Shown: positions 4,961 to 11,903, counted from the stretch's first letter. The stretch: 11,903 nt of DNA from CAYOKT01 sp964404605 (GCA_964404605.1 CAYOKT010000084.1:1-11903); one strand, 5' to 3'. Translations and numbers: made by a program. The notes: generated by a model from the letters alone, not told the origin.

Positions 4961-7054
4961 ATGGCATCCGGCGGTCGGGCGGTACGTGTAGCGCTCACAG
5001 GCGGGGGCAGCGGCGGGCATGTTTCGCCCCTGCTCGCGGTCGCCGATGCCCTCCGAAGCCGGAAGAGCGACACCCGCTTCCTGTACATCGGCGTTCGCCA
5101 TGGCACCGAGGCGGTGGTGGTCCCCCGCGCCGGGCTGCCCCTGCGCTTCGCCCCCTCCCGCCCGCTGCCGGGTCGCAAGATTTCACTCGGCTCGCTCGGC
5201 TTCTTCTTCACCCTCAAGTACGGCACCTTCCGCGCGATGCTCCACCTGCTCCGGTTCCGGCCGGACGTGATCCTCGCCAGCGGCGGGTATGCCAGCGCGC
5301 CGGCGGTGTTCGCCGCGACCCTCCTCCGCACCCTGACCCTCGGCCTGTGGAAGATTCCCGTCTACCTGCACGAGCAGAACGCCGTGCCGGGGCGGATGAA
5401 CCGCTTCGCCGCCCGGTTCGCCACCCGCATCGGCGTCAGCCACCATGCGGCCCTGTCCGCGTTCAACCGGGGGATCGCCCATGAGGTGGGCTACCCGGTG
5501 CGGGTGGATTTTCAGCAGACGCGGCGGGAGGAGGCGCGGCGCCGGCTCGGTCTCGCCGCCGACGAGTTCTACCTCGTCGCCTTCGGCGGCAGCCAGGGCG
5601 CGCGAACGCTCAACCGCGCCCTCGTCGAAGCTCTCCCCCACCTCGCGGACCTGCCGAAACTGCGGATTCTCCACGCCTCCGGCACCCTCGCCGGACCCGA
5701 CTACGACGCCCGCGCGGACACGGAGGCGCGCCTCGCGCAGCTCGCAAGGGTTCCCGAGGGTTACACGCGGGTGGACTTCGCCCATGACCTGCCGCTGCAC
5801 CTGGCGGCGGCGGACGTGGCGGTGATCCGCGCCGGGGCCGGCTCGCTGGTCGAGGCCTGCGCCGCCGGCGTCGCGGCGATCGTCATCCCGAAGGCGAACC
5901 TCCCCGGGGATTCGCAGGTGGCCAACGCCCGCGAACTGGCGCGCACCGGCGCCGTGGAGCTGCTGTACGAAGAGCCTGAACCGGGCGAAGGGGGCCTGAT
6001 CGAGGTGGTGGAAGGCGAGCGGCTGGCGAGCCTGATCCGCGCCCTCCACGACGACCCCGCCCGCCGTGCGGAGCTGGCCCGGAGAGCGCGTGAACGCTTC
6101 GAGCGGCGGGACCGGCAGGCCGCGGATCGTATCGCCGGGGAAGTGCTCGCCCTCGCCGGGGGCGAGGTGGAAGAGGTGAACACCACGCCCCCTCCGAGGG
6201 CCGCCGGCGACAGCGACACCGAGACCCCCGGTCCCTGGGACGGCCTCTCCTCCCCGGCGGCTCTCCGGCGCAGGGTCGAGGCGACGCTCGGGGTACGCTG
6301 GGAGCAGGCCTTCGCCCACGGCCGCCTCCGGGACGAGGAATTATACGCGCTGGAGGACCTCGATTACCTGCGGTACCGGGGAGCGGCGCTGCTGGCGCAC
6401 CCCGCCTGGCCGATGCGGAACGAGGGGGTGAAACTGCTCGGGCTCACCCGTCACGAGGAGAAGCGGCCCCTGCTCGCCCACCTGCTCACCGACCGCACGC
6501 CCGCGCCCCGGCTGCAACGGCTCCTCGGCGGGGACTTCGTCCAGGTCGGCTTCATCCGGCGGAACGTGCTCTCCGCCTTCGCCCTGCACGGGATTTGGGA
6601 TGAAATCACCCGCGGCGGGGTGCTCGCCGCGCTCTCGGACCCCTATTATGAGGTGCGGGCGGCCGCCTGCCGCCTGCTGCGGACCTACTCCGGCGGTTCG
6701 CTGGAGGAAGATGCCGAACTTCGGGAAGCGCTGCGCCGGCTGACCGCCGACCGTCGCCTCGAGGTGCGCTGGGAGGCCCTCGCGGCCTTCGGGCGGATCG
6801 CCCCGCCGGAAGAAGTCCTCGCGGTGGGCCGGACGAACAGCTTCGCGCCCCAGGCGCCCGTGCGCGAGGCGGTGCTCGCCGCCTACGAGGCGCTGCTCGA
6901 CCGCTTCGGCGGGGACAGCGGCGCCTGGCGCGACGAGATGAAACAGGACCTGCGTCACATGCCGATCACCTCGCTGGCCTTCCACCCGGACTTCCCCCTC
7001 AAGGGGCGGTACGCGATGCTCCTGCGCCGGCTGAACGGGGAGGACAAGGGATGA
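4961..7054 (+). CDS. MurG glycosyltransferase with C-terminal HEAT-like extension
   Basis: MurG transfers GlcNAc from UDP-GlcNAc to lipid I, making lipid II at the cytoplasmic membrane face. Residues 8-400 form the GT-B enzyme: glycine-rich loop TGGGSGGHVSP (13-23), LHEQNAVPGRMNR (136-148), the second-domain loop GGSQGARTLN (209-218), RAGAGSLVEA (290-299) and GDSQVANA (316-323), which bind the sugar nucleotide and acceptor. MurG usually has about 360 residues; this protein has 697. After a Pro/Thr/Gly-rich linker (about 403-430) comes a soluble helical region. Its segments near 528-570, 580-615 and 625-648 (such as DPYYEVRAAACRLL and DRRLEVRWEALAAFG) have the HEAT-repeat look. There is no frameshift or stop at the junction, so the fusion is real in this sequence. 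GGGAGGG six bases upstream sets the start. The stop overlaps the mraY start by four bases. The role of the extension is unknown; a protein-docking surface is my inference. Confidence 0.93.
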   Translation: MASGGRAVRVALTGGGSGGHVSPLLAVADALRSRKSDTRFLYIGVRHGTEAVVVPRAGLPLRFAPSRPLPGRKISLGSLGFFFTLKYGTFRAMLHLLRFRPDVILASGGYASAPAVFAATLLRTLTLGLWKIPVYLHEQNAVPGRMNRFAARFATRIGVSHHAALSAFNRGIAHEVGYPVRVDFQQTRREEARRRLGLAADEFYLVAFGGSQGARTLNRALVEALPHLADLPKLRILHASGTLAGPDYDARADTEARLAQLARVPEGYTRVDFAHDLPLHLAAADVAVIRAGAGSLVEACAAGVAAIVIPKANLPGDSQVANARELARTGAVELLYEEPEPGEGGLIEVVEGERLASLIRALHDDPARRAELARRARERFERRDRQAADRIAGEVLALAGGEVEEVNTTPPPRAAGDSDTETPGPWDGLSSPAALRRRVEATLGVRWEQAFAHGRLRDEELYALEDLDYLRYRGAALLAHPAWPMRNEGVKLLGLTRHEEKRPLLAHLLTDRTPAPRLQRLLGGDFVQVGFIRRNVLSAFALHGIWDEITRGGVLAALSDPYYEVRAAACRLLRTYSGGSLEEDAELREALRRLTADRRLEVRWEALAAFGRIAPPEEVLAVGRTNSFAPQAPVREAVLAAYEALLDRFGGDSGAWRDEMKQDLRHMPITSLAFHPDFPLKGRYAMLLRRLNGEDKG

Positions 7055-8175
7055 TCTACCTGCTGGCGCGCTACCTCGAGGGGCTCGGCGAGCCCTACGG
7101 CTTCTTCCGGGTGCTGGGGTATATCTCGGTGCGGTCCATCGCCGCGGCGATCACAACGTTGCTGCTGGTGCTCCTCTTCGCGCCCGGGATCATCCGGCGG
7201 CTGTACCTCGCCGGGCAACGGGACACCCACCGCGACTTCGACATCAACCTCGCCAAGTCGAAACGCGGCACGCCGACCATGGGAGGGCTGCTGATCCTCG
7301 GGGCGGTGTTCATCAGCCTGCTGCTGTGGGGAAACCCGCTCAACCCCTACCTGTGGCTGCTCGCCAGCGCAATGGTCGTCTTCGGGCTGCTGGGCGCGGC
7401 CGATGACCTCGCCAAGGTGCGCGGCGGTGGGGCAGAAGCCGGGCTCAGCCGACGCGCCAAGCTGCTGATCCAGACCGCCTACGGCCTCGCGGTGGGGGTG
7501 ATCCTCCTGCTCCCCGCCTCCACCCCCTTCCCCCACGCGATCGCCGACACCATCGGGGTGCCGTTCCTCAAGCCGGAAGCCTTCGGCGGCGCGGACGTGC
7601 ACCTCGGCTGGGCCTATGTCCTCTTCGTCGCCTTCGTAATCGTCGCCGTCTCCAACGCGGTGAACCTGATCGACGGGCTCGACGGCCTCGCCGCCGGGAC
7701 GACGCTCTTTACGGCGCTGGTGTACGGCGTGCTCGCCTACATCCTCGGGAATGTGAAACTGAGCGGCTACTTCCTCTACCCCTTCCTGCCGGGGGTGCAT
7801 GAGCTGGTGGTCTTCGTCGCGGCCCTCTTCGGCGCGCTGGTGGGCTTCCTCTGGTTCAACAGCTACCCGGCGGAGGTGTTCATGGGCGACACCGGCAGCC
7901 TCTCGCTGGGCGGAATCCTCGCCGTGATGGTCGTACTCACCAAGCAGGAGCTGCTCTTCCTCGTCGCCGGGGGGCTGTTCCTCTATGTGAACGCCACCCA
8001 CCTCATCGGCGACCGCATCGGGATCCACTGGCTCGGGCGGCGTCTCTTCTACCGCACCCCGATCCACCACTCCTACGAACACCTCGGCATCGCCGAGACC
8101 AAGGTGGTGATGCGCTTCTGGATCGTCTCGCTGATCCTCGCCCTGCTCGCCCTGGCTACGCTGAAGCTGCGATAA
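7051..8175 (+). CDS. Phospho-MurNAc-pentapeptide transferase MraY
   Basis: MraY moves phospho-MurNAc-pentapeptide from UDP to undecaprenyl phosphate, forming lipid I, the substrate of the neighbouring MurG. The 374-residue protein has about ten membrane helices and the family motifs: SKRGTPTMGG (70-79), the catalytic Asp pair in AADDLAK (116-122), NAVNLIDGLDGLAAG (202-216), FMGDTGSLSLGG (277-288) and RTPIHHSYEHLG (335-346) followed by ETKVVMRFWI. The last motif usually reads HHH; here the third His is Ser341, a modest departure. Length is slightly above the usual 360. The ATG shares ATGA with the murG stop, so translation of the two is probably coupled. In most dcw clusters mraY precedes murG with murD and ftsW between; here the order is reversed and no other division gene is present. 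Confidence 0.96.
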   Translation: MIYLLARYLEGLGEPYGFFRVLGYISVRSIAAAITTLLLVLLFAPGIIRRLYLAGQRDTHRDFDINLAKSKRGTPTMGGLLILGAVFISLLLWGNPLNPYLWLLASAMVVFGLLGAADDLAKVRGGGAEAGLSRRAKLLIQTAYGLAVGVILLLPASTPFPHAIADTIGVPFLKPEAFGGADVHLGWAYVLFVAFVIVAVSNAVNLIDGLDGLAAGTTLFTALVYGVLAYILGNVKLSGYFLYPFLPGVHELVVFVAALFGALVGFLWFNSYPAEVFMGDTGSLSLGGILAVMVVLTKQELLFLVAGGLFLYVNATHLIGDRIGIHWLGRRLFYRTPIHHSYEHLGIAETKVVMRFWIVSLILALLALATLKLR

Positions 8176-8295
8176 ATCAAATGCCGGCCTATCATTACCA
8201 TCAGCGAGGGAAAGGGCCATGAGGTTTCCACGCGTACGGGTAATCTGAAAAGAGTTAACCTCTCGGGTGAACCAGTTTTGCTTTTTAGGTTCTTC
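8176..8295 (+). other. Gap before the toxin-antitoxin pair
   Basis: This 120-bp gap separates mraY from the HigB-like gene and is where G+C content begins to fall. It holds a weak inverted repeat, GAGGTT (8221-8226) with AACCTC (8257-8262), that might bind the antitoxin, and a TAATCT (8241-8246) that could serve as a -10 box without a matching -35. Toxin-antitoxin operons are usually autoregulated from such a gap, but the evidence here is thin. Confidence 0.3.
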
Positions 8296-8634
8296 ATGCG
8301 TATTTTATTCCAGACGAAGAGACTGCGCAAACTGTGCAACGACACGACCGAGATGGAGCGTAAGCTTGGCCGTGAACGAGCCAAGAAGCTCAGGCGGCGT
8401 CTGGATGATCTTGCAGCGGCGAATACCCTTGAAGACATGAAAAACCTACCGGGCCGGTGCCACGAGTTGACAGGTGATCGGCAGGGATTGCTCTCGCTCG
8501 ATTTGGATGGTCCCTATCGTTTGCTGTTTAGAGTCGCCGATGAACCAGTCCCCCAAAAAGAGGACGGTGGGCTGAATTGGTCAGCAGTCCGATCGGTTCA
8601 AATCTGCCAAATAGGAACGGATACACATGAGTGA
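8296..8634 (+). CDS. HigB/RelE-type toxin
   Basis: This 112-residue basic protein belongs to the plasmid-maintenance killer group of the RelE/HigB fold, small ribosome-dependent mRNA endonucleases. Recognised features are the N-terminal MRILFQTKRLRKLCND, the Arg/Lys-rich helix RAKKLRRRLDDLAAA (about 29-43), PGRCHELTGDRQG (about 53-65) and the LDLDGPYRLLFRVA strand pair (about 68-81), then a C-terminal strand VQICQIGTD. I take the ATG at 8296; the frame also opens at a TTG at 8278, but the family begins at MRILF. The ribosome site is weak (TAGG, about seven bases upstream), which fits low toxin synthesis. Its last 8 bases overlap the antitoxin start. Lower G+C than the wall genes suggests separate ancestry. 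Cleavage specificity cannot be read from sequence. Confidence 0.85.
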   Translation: MRILFQTKRLRKLCNDTTEMERKLGRERAKKLRRRLDDLAAANTLEDMKNLPGRCHELTGDRQGLLSLDLDGPYRLLFRVADEPVPQKEDGGLNWSAVRSVQICQIGTDTHE

Positions 8635-9718
8635 GTCACAGGGTTCCGAGTACGCACCGGACAGGGTATCACCGCCCGGAGAAACCCTCGAAGAGGTTCT
8701 CGAAGAGCGGGGGATGTCTCAAGCTGAGTTGGCGGAACGCACCGGGCTGACGCGAAAGACGATCAATGAAATCATCAAGGGGAAAAATGCGCTCACTCCG
8801 GGTACCGCCCTTCTGCTCGAACATGTGTTGAACATTCCGGCGCATTTCTGGAACAACCGGGAACAGGCCTACCGCGATTTCCTCGCCCGGAGATCGTCGG
8901 AAACTAGACTTGCAGAGGCGATACCATGGCTGAAAGAATTACCGCTCACCTCGATGATCAGGCGGGGTTGGATCAAGAAGCACAAGAATCAGATTGAGCA
9001 AGTTCGCGAGGCGCTCCGTTTCTTCGGTGTGGCAAGGGTGGAACAGTGGCGTGAGATTTACACCACCCCGCAGGCCGCCTTTCGCAGATCGAGAGCATTC
9101 AAAAGCGATCCCGGTGCCCTAGCGGCCTGGATGCGAGCCGGCGAACTGCAAGCCTATTCGATCCGCACCGCCGATTACAACCGGATCCGTTTCCTCGAAG
9201 TGCTGCACGAGGCGCGTGATTTGACGTCCCTGCCCCCGGAGAAATTCATGCCGCGATTGCAGGAACTCTGTGCCACGGCGGGTGTCGCGGTTGTGTTTGT
9301 GCCGGAAATACCGAAGGCGCATACAAGCGGAGTTACTTGGTGGTTAGGCAACAAGAAAGCGCTGATACAACTCTCGTTCCGTTACAAAAGCAATGACCAT
9401 CTATGGTTTACTTTTTTCCATGAAGCAGCACATATTCTTAAGCATGGGAAAAAATTGGTGTTTCTCGAAGCTACGGGCAAAGGCGTTGTAGGAAAAGAAG
9501 AGGAAGAAGCTAATCGATATGCAGCGAATATCCTTATTCCACCGAAAGAATACCATAATTTTGCTGGAAAACGCTCTTACAGCAAACAAGAAATTAGATC
9601 ATTTGCGCGAAGCGTCAATATTGCCCCGGGTATCGTTGTCGGCCGCTTACAGCATGACGGATATCTGCCATTCTCGCATTGCAATGATCTGAAAAAACGA
9701 TATACTTGGGAATCATAA
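8627..9718 (+). CDS. HigA-type antitoxin fused to an ImmA/IrrE metallopeptidase
   Basis: This 363-residue protein joins two known parts. Residues about 18-72 are an XRE/HigA helix-turn-helix (SQAELAERTGLTRKTINEIIKG), which would bind operator DNA and the toxin. After a helical linker (about 75-200), residues about 205-345 resemble ImmA/IrrE (COG2856) zinc peptidases, with HEAAH at 265-269 supplying two zinc His and the catalytic Glu, and EEEEANRYAANILIP (291-305) holding the likely third ligand. Classic HigA is about 100 residues, so this antitoxin carries its own protease domain. Inferred role: repress the operon, neutralise HigB, and possibly cut itself or another regulator under stress. 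AGGAACGG upstream is a good ribosome site, stronger than the toxin's. G+C content drops sharply in the peptidase half: 9361-9600 counts to about 39%, against about 62% in 8641-8760. Confidence 0.88.
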   Translation: MSESQGSEYAPDRVSPPGETLEEVLEERGMSQAELAERTGLTRKTINEIIKGKNALTPGTALLLEHVLNIPAHFWNNREQAYRDFLARRSSETRLAEAIPWLKELPLTSMIRRGWIKKHKNQIEQVREALRFFGVARVEQWREIYTTPQAAFRRSRAFKSDPGALAAWMRAGELQAYSIRTADYNRIRFLEVLHEARDLTSLPPEKFMPRLQELCATAGVAVVFVPEIPKAHTSGVTWWLGNKKALIQLSFRYKSNDHLWFTFFHEAAHILKHGKKLVFLEATGKGVVGKEEEEANRYAANILIPPKEYHNFAGKRSYSKQEIRSFARSVNIAPGIVVGRLQHDGYLPFSHCNDLKKRYTWES

Positions 9719-9731
9719 ACACTAAGGAATG

Positions 9732-9750
9732 ACCGGTAGCATTCGCCGGT
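9732..9750. terminator. Weak hairpin between convergent genes
   Basis: ACCGG (9732-9736) pairs with CCGGT (9746-9750) over a 9-base loop, in the 80-bp gap where the antitoxin and pyruvate kinase genes converge. On the minus strand it is followed by CATTCCTT, a poor U-tract; on the plus strand there is none. It may act as a weak bidirectional terminator, but the stem is short. Confidence 0.25.
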
Positions 9751-9798
9751 GCACGACACCGCACACGAAGCGACCCGTCCCGCTCCCGTAAAGAGACC

Positions 9799-11265
9799 CT
9801 ACAGCGGCTCCCCGACCACGTAGGCGCGGACGTAGTTCGTCACGCCCGTCTGTTCAAGGGGGAAGCCACCTGAAACGATCACCGCATCTCCCTTCTCCAC
9901 CCAGCCTCGTTTCTCCGCACGGCGGACCAGGCGCCGCAGGTTGTTGAACAACCCCGCCTTGTGGGGCGCGGTCACCGGGAAGACACTCGAGTAGAAGTTG
10001 ATCCGCCGGGCGTCGCAGGGGTCCACGGTCCCGGCGAGGATCGGCACCCCGATGCGCTGGCGGCTGATCCGCATCGCCGTGGTGCCGTTGGTGACCGGCA
10101 CCAGCACCGCCCGCGCCGAGAGTTCCTTCACCAGGTCCTTGGCTGCCCGCGCCATCGCCGAGTCGATGGTCCTGTCGGTGAGCGGCAGGGGCGGCATGTT
10201 GGCATCCGGTTCGGCCTCCCGCAGGATGTTCGCCATCGTCTCCACGACCAGCGCCGGATGGGTGCCGACGGCGGTCTCGCCGGAGAGCATCACCGCATCG
10301 GACCCATCATAGACCGCGTTGGCGACATCGGTGACCTCGGCGCGGGTGGGCTGCGCGGAGGTCTTCATCGACTCCAGCATCTGGGTGGCGGTGATGACGA
10401 ACCTGCCCGCCTCGCGGGCGAGACGGATCAGCCGTTTCTGCACCACCGGGATGCGCTCGATGGGCATGGTCAGCCCGAGGTCGCCGCGGGCGACCATCAA
10501 GCCGTCGGTCACCTCGAGGATCTCCCGTATCCGCTGCACGGCACGGGGCAGCTCGATCTTCGCCACCAGCAGGGGCGGGCGGCGCATGCGGCGGATGTAG
10601 CTGCGCACCGCGACGAGGTCCTCGGGCCCCTGGACGAAGGAGAGGGCGATCGCATCCACCCCGATCTGCAGGCCGAGGTCGATGTCCTTCCAGTCCTTCT
10701 CCGTGACCGCTCCGAGGTCGAGAGCGCTGTCGGGGAAGTTCATCCCCTGCCGCCCGCGCACCTCGCCGCCGCTCACCACCTCGCAGTCGAGGCCTCGCTT
10801 GTTCTTCGCGACCACGCGCAGCCGCACTTCTCCATCCCCGAGCAGCACCCGGTGCCCCACCTCCACCGAGTCGAGCCAGGGCGCCTCGCCGATCCCCGCC
10901 CGGGCGGCGTTCCCCTCCTCCAGGTTCCGCTCGAGGCGGAAGGCCCCGCCGGAGAGGAGGACGATGGGGTCATCCGCAATCGGCCCGATCCGCAGCTTGG
11001 GGCCGGCGATGTCCTGCAGGACGGAGACCGTCGCGCCGAGACTCTCGGCCTGGAAGCGGATGCGGTCGCAGACCCGCTTGTGCTCCTCGTGGTCACCGTG
11101 GCTGAAGTTCAGCCGGAAGATGTCCACCCCGGCGCGGATCAGGCGCTCGATCTGTTCCTCGTCACGGCTGGCGGGGCCGACGGTCGCGATGATGCGGGTC
11201 AGGTGGCGCGGGGGCGGCTGTGCCCGTCCGGGCACGGTTTCCGCTCGATGGGCAGTGGTATTCAT
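9799..11265 (-). CDS. pyk: Pyruvate kinase
   Basis: Pyruvate kinase turns phosphoenolpyruvate and ADP into pyruvate and ATP, the last step of glycolysis, in the cytosol. The 488-residue protein has the normal family length and order: TIM-barrel start TRIIATVGPAS (23-33), substrate Arg and Asn in RLNFSHG (51-57), DIAGPKLRIG (85-94), a B domain (about 95-180), AKIELP (235-240) with the catalytic Lys236 and metal-binding Glu238, MVARGDLGLTMP (257-268), TATQMLESM (292-300) and PTRAEVTDVANAVYDG (306-321). The C-terminal regulatory domain follows (about 365-488), with no extra PEP-utiliser domain. KIEL replaces the commoner KIEN. I chose the ATG at 11265, which has AGGAGA ten bases upstream (11276-11281). 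The longer frame to 11397 would translate the 20-bp palindrome into protein. The gene converges on the antitoxin gene and lies 214 bp below the DUF3467 gene. Confidence 0.95.
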   Translation of the reverse strand: MNTTAHRAETVPGRAQPPPRHLTRIIATVGPASRDEEQIERLIRAGVDIFRLNFSHGDHEEHKRVCDRIRFQAESLGATVSVLQDIAGPKLRIGPIADDPIVLLSGGAFRLERNLEEGNAARAGIGEAPWLDSVEVGHRVLLGDGEVRLRVVAKNKRGLDCEVVSGGEVRGRQGMNFPDSALDLGAVTEKDWKDIDLGLQIGVDAIALSFVQGPEDLVAVRSYIRRMRRPPLLVAKIELPRAVQRIREILEVTDGLMVARGDLGLTMPIERIPVVQKRLIRLAREAGRFVITATQMLESMKTSAQPTRAEVTDVANAVYDGSDAVMLSGETAVGTHPALVVETMANILREAEPDANMPPLPLTDRTIDSAMARAAKDLVKELSARAVLVPVTNGTTAMRISRQRIGVPILAGTVDPCDARRINFYSSVFPVTAPHKAGLFNNLRRLVRRAEKRGWVEKGDAVIVSGGFPLEQTGVTNYVRAYVVGEPL

Positions 11266-11360
11266 AAGGGGCGATTCTCCTGTCACGGAAGGGAGTCGAG
11301 CGCTGCACACCCTTTCATCCCGGTCCCGAAGCGTCGGGAGGACAGGGCCGCCCGGCGTAG

Positions 11361-11380
11361 GGGCACGGCGCGCCGTGCCC
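11361..11380. repeat. 20-bp perfect palindrome, copy 2
   Basis: This is an exact match to the palindrome at 240-259. The flanks differ: here TAG before and TCACAA after. It lies in the 5' region of pyk, so as RNA it could form a strong hairpin about 95 bases before the start codon. Confidence 0.85.
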
Positions 11381-11407
11381 TCACAACACGATACCATACG
11401 CCGTTTT

Positions 11408-11430
11408 CCCGGGATGCAGGCGCTCCCGGG
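11408..11430. repeat. Inverted repeat CCCGGGA / TCCCGGG
   Basis: Perfect 7-base arms (11408-11414 and 11424-11430) surround a 9-base loop, about 50 bases below the DUF3467 stop codon on the minus strand. An A-run, not a U-run, follows in that direction, so this is not a canonical intrinsic terminator; it may still stabilise the transcript end. Confidence 0.4.
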
Positions 11431-11479
11431 CTGCCTCCTGTCAGGGCAGACCTGCGCGGGTGTGTGCGGACCGACGGGC

Positions 11480-11788
11480 CTACCCCTGGAAGCCGAAGGG
11501 TTTCTGGGAGTCGTGCTTGGGGGCGGGTTTGATCTCGCCGAACTTGTCCTCGTACTTCTTCAGGTTCATCTTCAGCGCCTCGAGCAACCCCTTCGCATGG
11601 ACCGGGGCGAGGATCACCCGCGTCTGCACGCGCGCCTTCGGGCTGCCCGGCACAACACGGGCGAAGTCGAGAACGAACTCCGCCGGGGAGTGGTTGATCA
11701 GCACGAGGTTGGAATAGTGGCCGTCGGCGACGTCGTTGTCGAGCTGGATCTGGACGCGCTGCGGTTGGGACTGCGGCTGTTCGGCCAT
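11480..11788 (-). CDS. DUF3467 family protein
   Basis: This 102-residue protein has the hallmarks of DUF3467, a small family of unknown function. Visible are the opening strand RVQIQLDNDVADGHYSNLVL (about 11-30), then the NHSPAEFVLDFARVVPG segment (about 32-48), then ARVQTRVILAPVHAKGLLEAL (about 52-72) and a helix LKKYEDKFG. Length is typical. It is soluble, with no signal or membrane segment. GGAG eight bases before the ATG supports the start, and a likely promoter lies about 55-80 bases upstream. The C-terminal tail (KPAPKHDSQKPFGFQG) looks unstructured. It is followed by pyk on the same strand after 214 bp; a functional link is not shown. Confidence 0.85.
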   Translation of the reverse strand: MAEQPQSQPQRVQIQLDNDVADGHYSNLVLINHSPAEFVLDFARVVPGSPKARVQTRVILAPVHAKGLLEALKMNLKKYEDKFGEIKPAPKHDSQKPFGFQG

Positions 11789-11841
11789 GATGGCGCTCCG
11801 CTGTAAGGTCGCTTTTCATGCGGCGGCGACCGCCGGGCGAA

Positions 11842-11870
11842 AAGGTAGGGCACCATCCCCGTTGCATCAA
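11842..11870 (-). promoter_or_regulatory. Predicted sigma-70-type promoter for the DUF3467 gene
   Basis: On the minus strand TTGATG (11865-11870) is followed after 17 bases by TACCTT (11842-11847). The -10 box is identical to that of the ligase promoter. Transcription would start near 11836, leaving a leader of about 48 bases. Confidence 0.5.
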
Positions 11871-11903
11871 CCGCCGCGGCGTGACGCTCCCGGATTGATT
11901 CCC

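Larger units (their letters stand above)
11266..11479 (-). other. Gap between the DUF3467 gene and pyk
   Basis: This 214-bp gap holds the second copy of the 20-bp palindrome and a separate inverted repeat at 11408-11430, both listed on their own, plus the pyk ribosome site at 11276-11281. I could not find a promoter of the type seen elsewhere in the window, so pyk may be read from a different promoter or from the DUF3467 unit. Confidence 0.45.

Noticed and set aside
4845..4967. Longer N terminus for the ligase, starting at 4967
   Set aside because: It would overlap the murG start, contain the predicted ligase promoter, and add a basic stretch before the first membrane helix that homologues would not need.
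5183..6319. Minus-strand open frame of 378 codons opposite murG
   Set aside because: It mirrors murG codons and has no recognisable fold or start signal.
6955..8220. Minus-strand open frame of 421 codons opposite mraY
   Set aside because: It is a shadow of mraY: very rich in Glu, His, Gln and Gly, with no hydrophobic core or known motif.
8278..8295. TTG start for the HigB-like toxin at 8278
   Set aside because: The six added residues (MLFRFF) are outside the family N terminus, and the ATG at 8296 matches it.
9739..9749. GCATTCGCCGG shared with 100-110 as a possible attachment-site pair
   Set aside because: Eleven bases is too short in G+C-rich DNA, no integrase gene is present, and the flanks do not match.
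8176..9798. Toxin-antitoxin cassette as part of a transposon or prophage
   Set aside because: No transposase, integrase, target duplication or terminal inverted repeat is visible at either edge.
11266..11397. Longer N terminus for pyruvate kinase, starting at 11397
   Set aside because: It would translate the intergenic 20-bp palindrome and lacks a ribosome site; the ATG at 11265 has AGGAGA upstream.
9961..11532. Plus-strand open frame of 523 codons opposite pyk
   Set aside because: It is antisense to an unmistakable pyruvate kinase, has shadow-like composition, and runs through the palindromic repeat.

Overview
This is an 11.9-kb bacterial chromosomal window of high G+C. One 60-base line inside murG counts to 75% G+C, and most core genes look similar. 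It carries eight protein genes, no RNA gene, no transposase and no CRISPR array. Peptidoglycan genes (murG, mraY), a glycolytic pyruvate kinase and an O-antigen-ligase-type polymer enzyme point to a free-living, probably Gram-negative, cell. The MraY type, the DUF3467 protein and the isolated murG-mraY pair would fit the FCB group or an uncultured relative. That placement is a guess; nothing here fixes the phylum.

Layout. Positions 1-308 are non-coding and packed with short G+C-rich inverted repeats. Three minus-strand genes follow: a wall-spanning O-antigen-ligase-like membrane protein (3081-4844), a tandem AHSA1/SRPBCC protein (2055-2966) and a PaaH-like 3-hydroxyacyl-CoA dehydrogenase that has lost its cofactor and catalytic motifs (309-1928). 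A 116-bp divergent promoter region separates them from the plus-strand pair murG (4961-7054) and mraY (7051-8175). This murG carries an unusual ~290-residue C-terminal extension with HEAT-like helical repeats, and its stop overlaps the mraY start. Next is a more A+T-rich toxin-antitoxin cassette: a HigB/RelE-type toxin (8296-8634) overlapping an antitoxin that joins an XRE/HigA helix-turn-helix to an ImmA/IrrE zinc metallopeptidase (8627-9718). Converging on it from the minus strand are a DUF3467 protein (11480-11788) and pyruvate kinase (9799-11265).

How the genes work together. MraY makes lipid I and MurG converts it to lipid II on the cytoplasmic face. The divergent ligase-like protein would polymerise or transfer undecaprenyl-linked glycans outside, so the central block is a lipid-linked glycan region. 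The toxin-antitoxin module looks like an insertion downstream of mraY. The metabolic genes on either side have no clear link to it.

Most notable. The MurG-HEAT fusion, the Ig-like domain inserted in the ligase periplasmic loop, the degenerate PaaH homologue, the antitoxin with a built-in protease and an internal G+C drop, and an identical 20-bp palindrome at both ends of the window. A recurring promoter pattern (TTGNNG, 17-18 bp, TACSTT) precedes three transcription units. I saw no clearly new multi-gene system; the novelty lies in individual protein architectures.
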